Source: Liolophura sinensis
Lineage: Eukaryota > Mollusca > Polyplacophora > Chitonida > Chitonidae
Direction: 5' to 3'
Assembly (NCBI RefSeq): GCF_032854445.1
Contig: NC_088301.1
Location: forward strand, 47,735,116-47,799,115
DNA: 64,000 nt
Shown here: piece by piece, positions 23,991 through 37,040 of the stretch
Position numbering within the stretch: position 1 is the stretch's first letter
Layout: the number at the start of each line of letters is the position of its first letter
Position numbers and translations under genes: made by a program
Notes under the pieces: generated by a model
What the model saw: the letters and a program-made list of their open reading frames with translations, nothing else
What the model was told of the DNA's origin: nothing
Database searches by the model: none

Positions 23991-24420
23991 CTCATTGTCT
24001 GGGGCTATCGATGGTAGCCTTTACCGGTTCCATAGTCACAAGCTTTTGGAAAGTAATTTGATGCTTCTTACCCAAGACGATCACACTGACGACCTTGCAA
24101 GGTAAAGCAACTCTTAATGCGCGACAGGAGTATACTGGTATATTGATAAAGATTTAGTAGTTCATAAATTCTTATTTATTTATTTTAATAAAACATTGCA
24201 AGGACGATTATAGTACGTGGGCCTTATTATTTTACATCACCCCTGTCGCGCATGTCGAGGAAAAAATTCAAAAATATAATCCGGAACCGATGATACTACA
24301 GTCGTACCTCGAGTTATCAATATCGATAAATATTTAAAGACATTGAGCACGTTAATAGCTTCACGATTATATGGATCATGCATAATTTATGGGTATAGAT
24401 TATAAATTAAACTTTAAACA

Positions 24421-25393
24421 TCAAGATTTATCACTATCATACAACACTGGATGTCATCTCTTAAGAATTCAAAGATGTTTAAATTGCATGTAGATCACCC
24501 CAAATTTAAGGGAGTGAATTCTCATAAGATCCCATTGAAAATAATATGTGGTTGGAATCAGTTCTGGACGATGGAAGAATTGATGAGAAAGAACGAAAAT
24601 TGAGAATTTGTTAAGTTCCAACAGTTGCAAGATTTCTAGTTATCGAAATATTGCGGCTGTATGGCCTAGGCCTTTTGAGAGAAATCAGACGAAGTGGACG
24701 TTTTTGTAGAATCTGAAGTGGCCTGAGGTGTGACTGAAAAAGGTTTGCCCAATATGCGTTCCCATAGGACAAGTAAAGATATATCAAAGATTAATAAAGG
24801 TTAAACAATAATTTTTGTTGTTGATTCCATCTTTGATATTATTTAAAATACCAATATTACGTGAGATTTTCTTGCATATACAAGCAATATGAAAAATCCA
24901 ATTTAATTTCTCATTACATATAAATCCGAAAAAGTTACCCTTAATCACCTGTTCAATCACATCCCCTATGCTAAGGACGGTGTGCGTTGAAAGTGTGCGT
25001 TTAGAAGGGGGTTGAAATAGTACGTACCGGAACTTAGTTTTAGTTTTGGTTAAAGAAAGGCGATTGGAACAAAGCCATTAGTCAGCTTTTTCTAACTAAG
25101 TAGTAGTATTCGGGATGTTGGACGAAAAGGTAGTGCTCATCAGCAATAAGAATGAAGTGTAGACAATCAGAAACATTGTGAGATCATTGATATATAACAA
25201 GAAGAGAACTGTTAATAAACGTGGAATTAGAAATTAAAGAGTATTAAATTTCGCATCGATTATCATCAAGATTTATCAGTATCATACAACATTGAATGTG
25301 ATCTCTTGAAGTTTAAAGATGTTGAAATTTCATGATGACCACACAACAATTTAAGAGAGTGAAGTCTCATAAGATCCCATTTAAAATGAGTAT
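24421..25393 (-). mobile_element. Decayed LINE fragment with reverse-transcriptase remnant, flanked by duplicated segments
   Basis: Translated on the minus strand, 25165-25115 gives LHFILIADEHYLF, which resembles the catalytic YADD region of a non-LTR reverse transcriptase (FADDT..LF type) with the second Asp changed. Further along (about 24770-24670) SYGNAYWANLFQ and LQILQKRPLRLI resemble the end of the RT domain of Jockey/CR1-like elements. Frames are broken by stops, so it is a fossil. Segments at 24421-24547 and 25264-25393 (ATCATACAACA...TCATAAGATCCCAT) are diverged direct copies of each other. Confidence 0.55.
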
Positions 25394-26173
25394 GAATAAA
25401 AAAAAAAAAAGAAGCCCCCCCCCCTCCCCCCCAACCTCCCCACGTTCTCCGCTTGCTCACCAATATATTGGCAGGCCTATTACGCAAGTTCAAAGTAATT
25501 AAAGTTCATACGAGTAAGCGATGTTGCATGTATAAGGAAATACGCGTTACATTTCACGGGTTGTGACCTATACGCTTGGCATGCATAGTTCACCTGTAAG
25601 TAATCATACCACATTGTGGCTTCGACTATAGCAGCTTGATATCGATCTATCCCACGTAACGATATCAGCTATCCATTACAATGCGGTGGTCGATAACAAG
25701 CTGTTGTTCAGACATTTCGTTATCCTTTGTCATTCAAAATGAGGTATTCATTTCAGGGGCGAAGCAAGTGTCATTGTTCAAACGGAGAAATGATGATCGT
25801 GTTGTTTAGTGCATGCTTCTCCACACGGTGTCCTCACTTTCCGTACGGCGAGCTGCTTAATCTTGGTTTTAGCCCTCACCATCTGTTCCTGCTTCAATAA
25901 GAATTAAATGCACACAAGCTAGTGTCTTTTATAGGATTCTCCCAGACATGCGCAGGTGTAAGAACGTAGCTTATTGTCCCGTCACATAGGAGAGTACGTA
26001 CACATAGAGACAATAAAACTGACATATTTAACGAACAGGTACATTCGTTGAAGACGTCATAAAATCAGCGGAAGGTGCCATTGATAATATAACGTTCTGA
26101 CTGTCTTGGAAGCTTTTCTTTCCATACCTGGTGTCAAGGCGGTATAAGTTGACAAAGTACCAGCGAAGACCTG
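25394..26173. other. Intergenic stretch upstream of the secreted-protein gene
   Basis: Contains an A-run and C-run (25401-25433). No exon seen. The last few hundred bases should contain the promoter of the gene starting at 26174, but I see no clear TATA box close to the start. Confidence 0.35.
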
Positions 26174-29100
26174 ATGATGGAGACTCACCGGTATCTTTGG
26201 GCTTTGGTAGTGTTGGTGTGCTTGGGAGGGTCGTACGTGTTGACGGCACCGGCGGATCTGCCTGTGGGAGAAGCCGGACCTGAAATTGTGGTTGCCGAGC
26301 AAGGCAATAAAGCAGTAATGTTCTTTGATACTCATTTATTTTGGGAACGTTTCCTTTTGAAGTTTGATTCGTTGGCTGACATTTTTATTTGCCTAAATTT
26401 GATTAATTTCAATATTTTTACCGCTTGATTTTACTTTTCAACAACCTTGATTTCCTTGTTTTCAACAACCATGGGATCGAACGGCGTCATAAGTAGATCA
26501 TTCATTTATTTGATAGACTGGAAAAAATCTGCAGGTTGTATTATGAAGTTTTCCAGATTGAATACACAGATAAGGCACTGTGTTTTCTTAAAACGCAAAT
26601 GTGTAAACCATCTTAAAACGTTATGCCGCCTATAATGATAGTTTTCAAGTTGTGTCATAATTTTGTCAAATTAGGAATGAATGAATCCTTACGATTTAAC
26701 CCCACATCGCCAATATTTCAGTCATATCGTGGGTATTAGGAGCACAACATATGAAAGTGTTAATTGCACATGCAGTGTTAGGTTGCAAAATATTTTAAGC
26801 GTCTAAATGTGTAAAGTGTTAACTTTCTAACACTGTCCATAACTTAACATAATAAATGCACCCCACCCCACTACCACCCCACTGCCAAAACTTTTGAATT
26901 CAACGCTATGAAAGTTATGCATAACATGAAGGTATGTTGTTTGTGATTAACATAAAGCTAAAACTTCGATATGTTTAACTAATGGTTTACAGGAAAATCT
27001 ACCTAAAACGGTGTGGAACTGAAGATTAGCAACATTTACGAATGGTGGCCAAGTTTGTCAATATTTTCCTCCTATTTCATTTTTTTAAACATTAGGTATT
27101 AATGGCATCATAACATATTTTAATAATTTTTCCACAATGAGCATCCTTAAATTTCTAGAAGCATGATATTACGGTTAATGTCACCAAGAAAAGTTCTATG
27201 AAACTTCAAAGCCAGAAATTTAGTGTAAGGCTAAATGAAATTTAGTGCAGTCAAACATATCGAAAACACTTCATATTTTTACTGTGTTATATTATATGAG
27301 ACCTTTGGATGGTCCAGTATTTCCCCCGGGTTATGCCTTCCACTATAATAGTTGCTGCCTTGATATAAGTGAAATATTCTTGAGTACGGTGTAAAACAGC
27401 AATAAAGTAAATAGAAATATGATATGTGATAGGTCATGTAAAAGGAACTTGCTCATATGCTTTTATATATTTGTACAGTGTCTAACCTGAGTCTATCCCA
27501 GTTAAATTTTAGGTGTGGCCTATCGGGTGTATGCTTTCCTGTAATATCAGTCTAGCTCTCCATATAGCACTTCTTGTATTATAGGCTACATACTTTTAGT
27601 GATTATGCCAAATTTATTTTTCAATGTATGCCTACACTACTTTTTGGTATAGAAGTGTGCACTCCCTTGTAGGACCGGAATGGTGTATAGGACCATACGT
27701 AACAGTACATTTTACTGTAGAGGGTTCCACTGTAAAGTAGTGTTGATCCAGTGGATTGTATTCTTTGGTGATGAATATATACGCAATGGGCCAAAGTGGA
27801 ATAATATCACATTAATTTAGATCGTAATGACTATAAAAGAAACGTTTTGGAAGCGCATTGAGACTAGCTTTATGTCTTAAACACATGGAAGAACTCCATT
27901 TCTGGCAATATGTCATCATATTAGACACAATGTTGAATGAGTATGAAATCTTAGTGTACATGGAACATGGACAGGTGGAGGGATATTTTCATTTTCGCCA
28001 GAATAAGCAGCGGCCTTTGATACGCAGCTTATATTTCTTGTGTACATAGGACCGGCGAAGAACCATTTGATTGTTCTTTACCGCCATAAACGCAGTTTAT
28101 TGTCGGAGAAAACCGGAGTGCCCGGTGTTACTGGCGAACTTTAACACATGTGACATAGATATTCACGCCATACTGATGACAAGTGGTCTTCAACGAACGT
28201 TAGATAGCGCCAACGACCACACGGTCGTGGTCATCAACTTACTGTAAACAAAGCCCTAGAAGTAGAGATAGCGAAAAAATCCGGATACAAAATCTTTGTC
28301 AAGGCGGCGTGTGAACCCGTACCTCGCGTATCTTAGCTACTGGAAGATTAATTAACGCCATTAACCACATCTCGCTACCATGAAGAAACATGCAGACTGG
28401 ATGTTCAATGGTCAATAGACAGTCGCAATTAAAAAGAAGACAGAGTTTGCCTTATGGATTTCTTCATAAAAAACACCATCTGTCACCATCCCGTTTTACT
28501 AGATTACATATGTACGGTACTTATTTCTCTTTTTAGTGTGAACTCGATGTGCTGATGAATTCCACCTACCAATGTACACACCCTGTTGATGTTAACGCCA
28601 TCGCTGCGGAGACAGAGGTTTGTATTGTTCCATTTTTCTTTAAAGTGAACGTGAGGTCAGCCACTAATTTTAAATTCATTGATTTTAAAACATTCTTTAA
28701 AACTTATCAACAGAATAAATTCAGAATTATCGTCATTACATTGTCACTGTTTGGGTCAAGCTATTTTGACATTTTAGCTACTATCTAGTGCGACGCTACA
28801 AAACTTGTCAGACTCGAGCCTGCGTCCACACTTTGGTGACTTTCACAAAACTTCGTCAGGGATATAGTCGTAACTCTTTCGCAATGGACGTTGTATACGT
28901 TACAACGCCACAAGGCGAGTCTATATATGAGAAAAGTAACGAAAAGTGCATGGCCGCGGTCTGGTGTCGATCTCCTGAAGCGAGAGCACTGAGACAGCGA
29001 GGAGTGAATGTAACAATACACAGTGCATTGTGGTAGTACACACGGAACTTTTAAAAAAAAATTTAAATCATGGTAATAGTTCCAATAACTTACTGCAAGC

Positions 29101-29543
29101 ATACTTGACTTTAATATATTTGTCATCTCTCATGATCAAAGATTTCCTTTCACAGAGATAAACGCTGCGTCACTCTGAAGTTTTGTTTATTGACACACCA
29201 TCCGTGCCCCGTTAAAGTCAATTGTCCCTGTTTCTTACAGATAATATTATTATTAAAGAAATTATGTTCAAAATAATGATATCCTCTCGCCCCATGGGAA
29301 AGTGAACGCATAAAGTTGCGTGAATGTGCATGACGTTCGAGATGTGGTTAACAAGCGACCTGATTTAGGAATATTCTTTCGTTTTAGAATGATCTGCCAC
29401 TCTGCGACTGCCCAGCGTTTTCAGACTGCACGGCCATAAAGATCGGAGAAATTTACAAATGCAAATCTAAGGAGTTAGTTATGGAGGAACAAGCGGACCT
29501 ACTGATGTTTAATATGAACATGGTGGGTGACGATGCCGAATAG
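26174..29543 (+). CDS. Small secreted cysteine-containing protein (three exons)
   Basis: Exon 1 26174-26314 (ATG ATG start), exon 2 28537-28617 and exon 3 29388-29543 (TAG at 29541) all join in phase 0, giving about 125 residues. Residues 1-25 are a clear signal peptide: a short polar start, then LWALVVLVCLGGSYVLTA. Exon 2 supplies two cysteines and exon 3 four (CDC, SDC, YKC), spaced C-11-C, then C-1-C-5-C-10-C. Acceptors TTCTCTTTTTAG and CTTTCGTTTTAG are strong; donors GCA|gtaatg and GAG|gtttgt are weaker. An NST glycosylation site lies in exon 2. The C-x-C-x(5)-C-x(10)-C tail faintly recalls prokineticin/colipase-type folds, but the N-terminal cysteines of those families are missing. The role is unknown; extracellular is the only safe inference. 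An extra phase-0 exon could hide in the 2.2-kb first intron. Confidence 0.6.
27320..27417 (+). mobile_element. SINE type A, degraded 3' fragment
   Basis: GATATAAGTGAAATATTCTT, GAGTACGGTGTAAAACAGCA and AATAAAGTAAATA match the SINE tail. It lies in intron 1 of the secreted-protein gene. Confidence 0.6.
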
Positions 29544-29812
29544 GAAACAGCATCTTGGCAGTGAAGCTTTTTGTAGTCAGCGGTAGAATACCTTGTCCAG
29601 CATGGCAGCATGAACTTGTTTCATGTCAATGCCCAATACATCCGCATGAGCCACGGGGTGCGAGTTTTTTTCAGTGGACATAAAGCAACAACGTTAATAT
29701 ATCTCTAACAGAAATGTTTTTCTAACTAATTCCCCCCTCCCTCCGGCATGCCGCGCTTTTTGCCATACATGGTTGTAGTTATGTCTTGGATAGCGTTAAT
29801 AATGTCTATGTG

Positions 29813-29818
29813 AATAAA
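29813..29818 (+). terminator. Candidate polyadenylation signal for the secreted-protein gene
   Basis: AATAAA in TGTGAATAAAATATG, 270 bp after the stop codon, is the first on this strand downstream of exon 3. Confidence 0.5.
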
Positions 29819-29927
29819 ATATGAAGCTTAAACCTGATGAATCTTCGTGAAATGTTCTTCATATTTATGCTGCTGTACATGTCGCGATAAATTGTTTGTG
29901 ACGATGCATATCTGATACCAAACTGGG

Positions 29928-30110
29928 TTTGATTGGCTTTATTTGACTGGTTAGTGTTGAAAGTTGTGCATACTCAAGAATGTTTCACTGGGCGGAGGAA
30001 ACAAGCTAGATTGTCCGGAGAAAATCACCGATCTTTGGAAATTAATTGACGAACATTCCCACATGTCGCAGCGCAAGCTCGGTGTCTGTCATACACATAT
30101 AGGTGGAAGG
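29928..30110 (-). mobile_element. Degraded SINE-like sequence, variant type
   Basis: TACTCAAGAATGTTTCACTG and GGCGGAGGAAAC match the type A SINE core in reverse. The continuation (CCGGAGAAAATCACCGATCT, GAACATTCCCACATGTCGCA) looks like a variant body. One frame stays open for ~50 codons and ends at a gtaaga, but repeat origin explains it. Confidence 0.45.
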
Positions 30111-32304
30111 TAAGAGACCTACAACGATCATGTTGTAACCATTTAAACGACTACTGTCAGCCTTTTGCTGCCACAGTTCAGAGTGGAGAGTGATCACGAA
30201 AATTCTGCACCCGCTGCTGTGAATGAATCAGTACCCTATGCATATTCGTGACTGAAAGACAGGCATCTCGGATTCACGCAGTGACTAACTGCACGTTTAG
30301 AGATCATATAAGGTAGCGACTTGATCGTATCGGTTCCATTTTGGGAAATTATTGTGATGCCGGTCACAATTTGTAAACAGGAACACTCAAGGCAGGATTT
30401 ACTTATCCACTGAACCACTTTATGAACGACAGGAAAACATGCACCTATAAATTAGACAGATTCACACTAGCTGGTGTAACTTCAGCTATGGCACAATTGC
30501 ATCGCAGAGTCGGTGGTTCCGGGCCTCTGGGTACACTTGACAAGTGACAGTACATTTTTATACAAAAACATACAGCATAGTAACAAACAAGTTTTAACAA
30601 GGTTTACAGACATACAATTCTAACAATAGGCCTAACGTACGTGACTGGCCCTGATATGCAGCGTTGCGGAGGATTAAACAGTAGGTGGTCACCAAGCCTA
30701 CAGTTCCACTGCAAGACCAGATTAAAACAGATTATGTGTAAGGCCTGCTAACATTCACAATACAACAAAATCGGAAGTAATCATATCCGTGTTAAAAGTG
30801 TAGGTGTGGTTGATACAGGTTTGATATTTTGACACTGAGTCACTGAGTCTCATTGTGTCTGGATGAGATCATTACAAAATGGGATTTTTGGAGACAAGGT
30901 TTAACTATATATTAAGTATTTTATTCATGTCGCGTTTTTATAGCGCTGAAAGCTCAAAATACCAAAAAAAAGAGAAAAAAACACAGAACGATGTCTTCGA
31001 GTCATCCTTGAAAGCTGTTCAATGCTTTCTTTGCATGAATCTGTCTTAATTTCTTAGTTTATAATCTTTCTTAGTTCTTAGGTGCTTTGTGTTGAATATT
31101 GTTTTGGATTATATTATATTTGATTGGAACAGAAAGTGCATTGTGGTGAACAACAGGTTTACAAAAGTCTTTTTCGACGCATAGATTTTAATGTTGTTCA
31201 AAACTTACAGTTAACATGCAGACACCAATAAACGGCATTCAACTTTTGTGGAGTTTCGTGAGAGCCACAAGATTTTCCGAGTAAGTGTGATCTAGTGTGG
31301 GAAGGTACGTGCCTTTACACTGGAATTGTGAATTGTGAATTGTCTCGCTATTTTTGATTTCTAATTTCTACATGTAGTACGTGGAAGGAGAATTTGTGAA
31401 TACAGTGTTATAGTTTTATATTAAGTATGATATTCTTTACTCTGAAGATGCAAATTGTTCATACAAAGGACGGTAAAATGAAATCAAAATCTAAACAACC
31501 TTTTCAGTTGGTCAAAATGCTAATCAAACATACAAATTCGAGGAGAAGTGAACAGTTACCAATATATTCGAAAGGCATGTACATTTGTGAAATTACTATT
31601 ATTGTTTTGAAATTATACGATTTCATCTCACTGGTTCATATTCTTTACACTCTCCGGCGAGATTTATTAAAGCTGTAGTTGTGACTCACAGCCGAGGACA
31701 TGCCACTTCTTTTCTCAGTTCTGTTTTGCACCTCTTTTCCTGTTATATGACAAACGTGTTTGTTATAAAGCACCAAACATACACTAAAGCAATTCTATAT
31801 ATAAAGCGGTGTATAGGTCGTAAAATCGAAAATAGTAATCTTTTCCTGTTACACTTTAATACTTTTTTGTATTAGACACTGTAGTGTGGAGACAATCACT
31901 GTGTCACAAACGTAACTTTCTGAAAAAAATTCTTCAGCACACCTTTAATCACTAATCAAATCAATAAATATATAAAAAGCGTAAGATTCATGCTTATAAC
32001 TCGGCTTCAAACACAAGCATGAAAATAGACGACCAGATGCGCTCTCAAGCACTTATGACTTCGTAATATAGTTGCCACCTGTTACATATTACCATTACCA
32101 TCGATTCGAATTCATTTAACACTCATTTAGTACAAGCTGACCTATATCTTTACTCACGCTATAGAATTTTTTCAAAGGAATGAAACTAACAGTTAAGACT
32201 CTTTCTTAAAATGCTACCTGTTCTCCATGGTGATCTCGGTAGTCCGCTGTACTGTGGAGGATACCATCTGCAGAATTGATCACATTATAAAGTATATGTT
32301 TTAC
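30111..32304. other. Non-coding stretch
   Basis: No supported exon. Several 60-80-codon open frames (for example 31427-31678 plus) are AT-rich, with no splice context and no protein-like composition. Confidence 0.4.
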
Positions 32305-32556
32305 ACTCACAAAATAAATCTGTTAATTCTAACAGAAAGTCTGTTATCTGAGAGATGCTAGAATGTATTTTGCTCTTGGAATGTATTATTCTGTTAAATA
32401 ATACATATATTCTATTCATTCAACATAAAGATTCTATTAAACTACCAGGATATTCTAATAAAAATAACATAGTATTATATTATAATAACAGAATACATTC
32501 TAGCATCACTCCGACAACAGACTTCCTGTTAAAATTAACAGATTAATTTTTCGAGT
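32305..32556. mobile_element. Palindromic MITE-like element, copy 2 of 3
   Basis: Left end ACTCACAAAATAAATCTGTT and right end AACAGATTAATTTTTCGAGT are inverted copies. Inside, GATGCTAGAATGTATTTTGC pairs with GAATACATTCTAGCATC. About 252 bp, same layout as 6814-7064. Confidence 0.72.
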
Positions 32557-34674
32557 ATATGAAGACAAAAGTTAAAAACATTTTTCTTGTTAAAGTAGAT
32601 ATTCATTCACTAAATTTAAAAATCATAGTAGCTGGTTTGAGCCAAACATTGGTATTTTTGGCGGATTATTTTAAGCAACCATTTCTTTTATGGCTATATA
32701 ACCTTTATGGGCGCTTCGATCAAGTTTTAAACTTTTGATTCAGAAATTTACAGAATTGTGCTGAGGTTTTAAAATTTACACTTCATTATTGTACCCTCTT
32801 GGGGCATATTCTCCGCTTTAATGTACCAGGTCCTTGATGATTCATGATTCAGTAGTTTTACAGTTAACTTGTTTGTTTTCTGAGACGAATTTCTGCTCAA
32901 ACCGTTTTTGGGGTATATGGTCTTGGTCTTGGTTAATGGTCAGCATATTGCTGATGGATTTCTTTCTCACGCGACACATTTGTATTGTGCATTTTCTGAT
33001 ATAGGCCAGTTCATCCATGCTGATTATCTCCCCTTAACTCACGCTTCGCTTTTCACATGGACACAGACCCCCATTACAACTTCCGTTTTTCGGTAGGGAT
33101 TGTAGTTCTGTGAATTTTAGGGTATTAAGTCTTTTTTTGCTCCCAGGCGTCCATTTTTGGTGCTCAGGTGCATGCTTGGTATTAAAATGCTGGAAACTGT
33201 CTAAACTTTGAGGAGGTATGAGCTTTATTGATGAAAGTTTGAAATTCTGGGCGAGAGGACACAAGGCGTGAGGTAGTGATGAGGCTGCGAGTGACGTCCC
33301 CTTGGCGTTGCTAGGCACGCCTCCCAGCTGCCGGCATGGAAAGGTCCAGATTTTGACGGTCAACCTATGTCAAGATTTTTATGGCTTCTTTCTCACAGGC
33401 TGGGCCAGGTATGCACCAAAGCTTACTGGCCACGGAATGTTTGGGACTGAGCTACAGCGCTAGACGTTAACATTGTCGCTTATGGAAAATTAATGGGGGT
33501 CCGAGGCCACATACCAAACAGGACAGTTCAGATGGTCAGCGTTATAGGTGAAGGAAACCAGGTTGACCAGGTTGAGGCCGGGGGAAACACAAGACCATGT
33601 GCTGGTTGCTGATCTTCCCATGTACTACTGGGAATGAAGACAACATGAAATGTGTTGCGGATTGGGATACTTCCCAAATGTATATAGTTCTTTTTAAACT
33701 GAAAAGAATGGATGTTCTCCTAGTTTCAGCGACAATATTATCGTCAACTACCACCAGTAACGCGATTCTTCAGAGTCACCTCGTGGGGATTTGGAACATT
33801 TTTTATTTATTTCGTGTATTACAAAATGACACTAACAAAAATGACATAAAGATTTTCTCAGTATCACATAAAATTACTTTCTCGCTATATCTTTTCTGTA
33901 ACTGTACCCTATCACAACACATCACATTGAACCCATACATCACAGTGTATTGAAAACTGAATACATATATCTTAATACAAAATAAGTGACAAAATTCAAA
34001 TTCATTATCTCCCTGTTTATCTTCACTATACACACTTAATGGAACCCGGTAGAAAGCCAAAATAGGGTGTTTGATTTTACTTCTTGCTCAACGCACCGCT
34101 AGGAGGCATTTAAATCATAAAGATGGCATCGGTAAAGTACAGCATTTGAAGAGACCTGTTTTCCATCCCAAGTAAGATGGAATTGCTGAATTACATGGCT
34201 ACGTCACCTGTGAGACAAGGACTGGTTTTGTACCATTTTCAGAATGTAGAAACAATATTGTCTTTATCAAATATGTTCAAGCCATGAACGATTTTGGCAA
34301 AAGGGAGGGGGGCTGTTTTCCATGAAATATAATGATTTGATAAAAGGCTTTGAGCTCCAACTGTTGATCCACGAAGACCATTGTAAAAATGATAAAATAC
34401 ATAAGCTGTATCCAACAAGATTAGAAAATGCATGCCGCAGTTTCTTGCTCCTCGTGCTTTACCATTGTATAGGTAGAGATATGTTTGCGTCTTTTGGTAA
34501 TTTAATGTACTGGAACTGGATCTACAGCCACTATCTTTGAGGTTGTGGAATCGCTTTTCCATCTGTTTCCATTCCATCTGTTATCAGTTCTATTCAGCAG
34601 CATATTAGGCGGTTTGTAAGTCAAGTGCGGACTGCTGCGAATCTGATTCGCCGATATCACGACGCTTGCTCCTG
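32557..34674. other. Non-coding stretch downstream of the Ser/Thr-rich gene
   Basis: Holds the probable 3' untranslated region of the minus-strand gene ending at 34675. A minus-strand AATAAA (TTTATT on plus) occurs at 33805-33810. The minus open frame 33034-33363 reads partly like protein but has no partner exon. Confidence 0.35.
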
Positions 34675-35382
34675 TCACCCATGGAGGGTAGCCATTGGGA
34701 GGAACATAAGAGTCTGCATCCTTTTTGAGTAGTTTGGCACATGTTGGTACGTAAGTCTATACGTTCGTGAGTCCTGTGGGCTACTCTCGCTGTTCTTAAC
34801 TGGTTGATTGTATGCGGCTCTGTTTCGATTCGCCTGGAGCGTGTTCGCCACCGAGGGACTGACCCAGCCCCCAGGAGACGACCCGTTCGCACCCATACTT
34901 CCAGTTGAGCAGCAACAACAACATCGTCGAGACCTGTTTACATTGGTGCTGCTCCCGGTGTCTTTGGTGGTGTTTAAACGCCCCTTTTCGCTGCTCACTG
35001 GAGTTCTGGCAGGTGACGGTCGAACCACGGCAACAGATGGAGTGGTTTCGAGTCTTGAGGAGGATCTGCTTGTCATCGAGGATCTTGGCCTCTGCGTCGG
35101 CGTAGTGGAGAAAGCCGAACTCGGCCTTGGAACAGGTTGACAGCCGTGCACCGTCATCGAACTCGTTTCTGTCTCAACTGTAGATCGTACAGATCCTTTT
35201 GGAGGCGGCTCGTCTCCCACTTTATACTCCTTTGAGATCACAGATGCTGTTTCCGATGTCAACGTCCCATCGCTTAGATGCTTTTGTACTTCGGACACCC
35301 ACTTTTCAACTTGGCGCCATTTCTTTGGGGACATGAAAGCGGTCATGTTGCTTTTTTAAAATTTACCTCTGTGTGGTAATGT
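34675..35382 (-). CDS. Ser/Thr/Pro-rich protein of unknown function, 223 residues
   Basis: ATG at 35346 (minus) is the first Met after an in-frame TAA and opens a 223-residue frame to the TGA at 34677-34675. An acceptor (CCCTCTGTTTTCAG) ends just upstream at 35383, so 35382-35347 is probably the end of the 5' untranslated region. A possible non-coding first exon ends at a gtaaat donor near 35580. The first ~45 residues (KKWRQVEKWVSEVQKHLSDG) look helical. The rest is rich in Ser, Thr, Pro and Arg and is probably disordered, with a run of five cysteines after SRR. I do not recognise the family; the Cys run could be lipidated but that is a guess. Length and composition argue for coding; the compact Ser-rich text could also be fortuitous. 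Confidence 0.45.
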
Positions 35383-35610
35383 CTGAAAACAGAGGGAAAA
35401 AAATTTCCAGTTAAAGTACCTCAGGTTGAGATGTCGATCTAAAACTACATTGATCTATTATAGTAAAATATCATATGTTATATACCTGTTAGCAAAGAAA
35501 CTAGCAAGACCAGTGATTGTGTACCAATCATTTAACATTTGCATAGTATCAACGTGCACTAATAACATTTGCATAATTTACCTGTGGCCGCCAAAAAGCG
35601 CATGATGCCA

Positions 35611-37040
35611 GATGTTAACACACAGTATGTCATAAACATGATGAAATAACGCTGATGGCTCTGTAAAATACAGCGAGCAATAATTCTTGGAGCGAAGGTA
35701 ATCCTCCATGTTTCATATACAGGGTCAGTTTTGCTGAATATATCTGGATGATTACAATCTGTACTTTATCGCTCAATGACGTTAAACGCCAGGGCTTTTT
35801 TGTGCAACTGTAAATGTATTAAGTAAGCGCTCAAAATGAGTGGAACTTTTGAGTGTAATTAATGAAGTTTTTCTTTTCTTGACGTTAGTACATCAGTAAC
35901 GCCAAGCGAGAATACATAACGTGTCTCTTCCAAGGAAATGAAAAACCCTCATAACATTAGGTTTCAAGGCGCCATGCATTAATTAATTAATCATACCAAA
36001 CTGTGATGATGATCGTTATATATGTAGCCATAAGCCGTTCCAGATTTTAGCCAAACAGATGGCTGCAGTGTGAATTTTATTGATTTCGTCGGCCAAACTA
36101 ATGACGTATGACATATGTCTACTCCCGTGAACCCATGTAATAACTACACATTTAAATATCCCACTGGACTCCCAAAAGAAGTGGCATCGGCGAAGATTAA
36201 GGCGAACTCGCGCTGTTCCCTCCTTAAATGAAGTATGTAAGATCACCATGCAAAGCCGACCAAAAGCTCCCACTCTAATGTCATGACCTGCTTGTTCCAG
36301 CTTGTTAGGTGGCTTTGCCATTAATCAGGTTGCATATAATGACATCACTGTCTTAATTCAACGCACGTGAATTATTAGACTGGAAATAGGTTAAGAGGTA
36401 AATCCCGATGAAATATGACGTGTATTGATCTATTTGGTTGCATGTGAAGAAAAAAAAAATTGTGTAAAGAGTGTTAGGCATTTGACTATTAAATATCAAT
36501 AAGTTTCAGCACCAATGCGAAAAGAAGATACTGAAAAAAATGACACATTTATTTTAGTGGAACTTAATGCGACGAATCAATTCTCGTGATATTCCTAAGG
36601 AGTACTGAAGGGGAACATGTCCTGATAGTTTCATGGCCAACATTACGACTGATTTAATCCAATCCTCCCACATAAATCCCACAAAGCATAGCGCTTAAAG
36701 GTAATGGCGTCATCATATTTTGGGCATCCATATCACAAGAAATGTCACGTTATTATTGTAGTACCATATATTTTCACTTTGTACCAACAGATACTATTAT
36801 AATAGTAACAGATACTATTATGGGTGTGAAGCATACGTCCCTTTTCCCGGTAAGCATACTACGAAAGTAACAATCAAAACATAATTTGGCTAGTTACCTG
36901 ACGTAAATCGATCTGCTTTCACTTCCTGTATGAAGTGAATAAGCGCAACACCAAATTCACGAACTCGCATGGCTGAGACAGCAATATGTGCACATGGCCA
37001 TCGAACACAGGTACCGAAACAACAACACGTAAGCTTGCTG
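35611..37040. other. Non-coding stretch
   Basis: No supported gene. A 101-codon minus open frame at 36016-36321 has no upstream splice or start context. A short acceptor/donor-bounded stretch on the minus strand near 36900-36927 (28 nt) is too short to judge. Confidence 0.35.

Noticed and set aside
29995..30110. Plus-strand ~40-codon frame ending at a gtaaga donor
   Set aside because: Sequence is a degraded SINE-like repeat; the frame is incidental.
33034..33363. 109-residue minus frame with a partly protein-like sequence
   Set aside because: No start context, splice partners or recognisable domain; could not be supported.
34808..35140. 110-residue plus frame
   Set aside because: Antisense shadow of the Ser/Thr-rich gene.
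36016..36321. 101-residue minus frame
   Set aside because: No splice or promoter context and no known domain.
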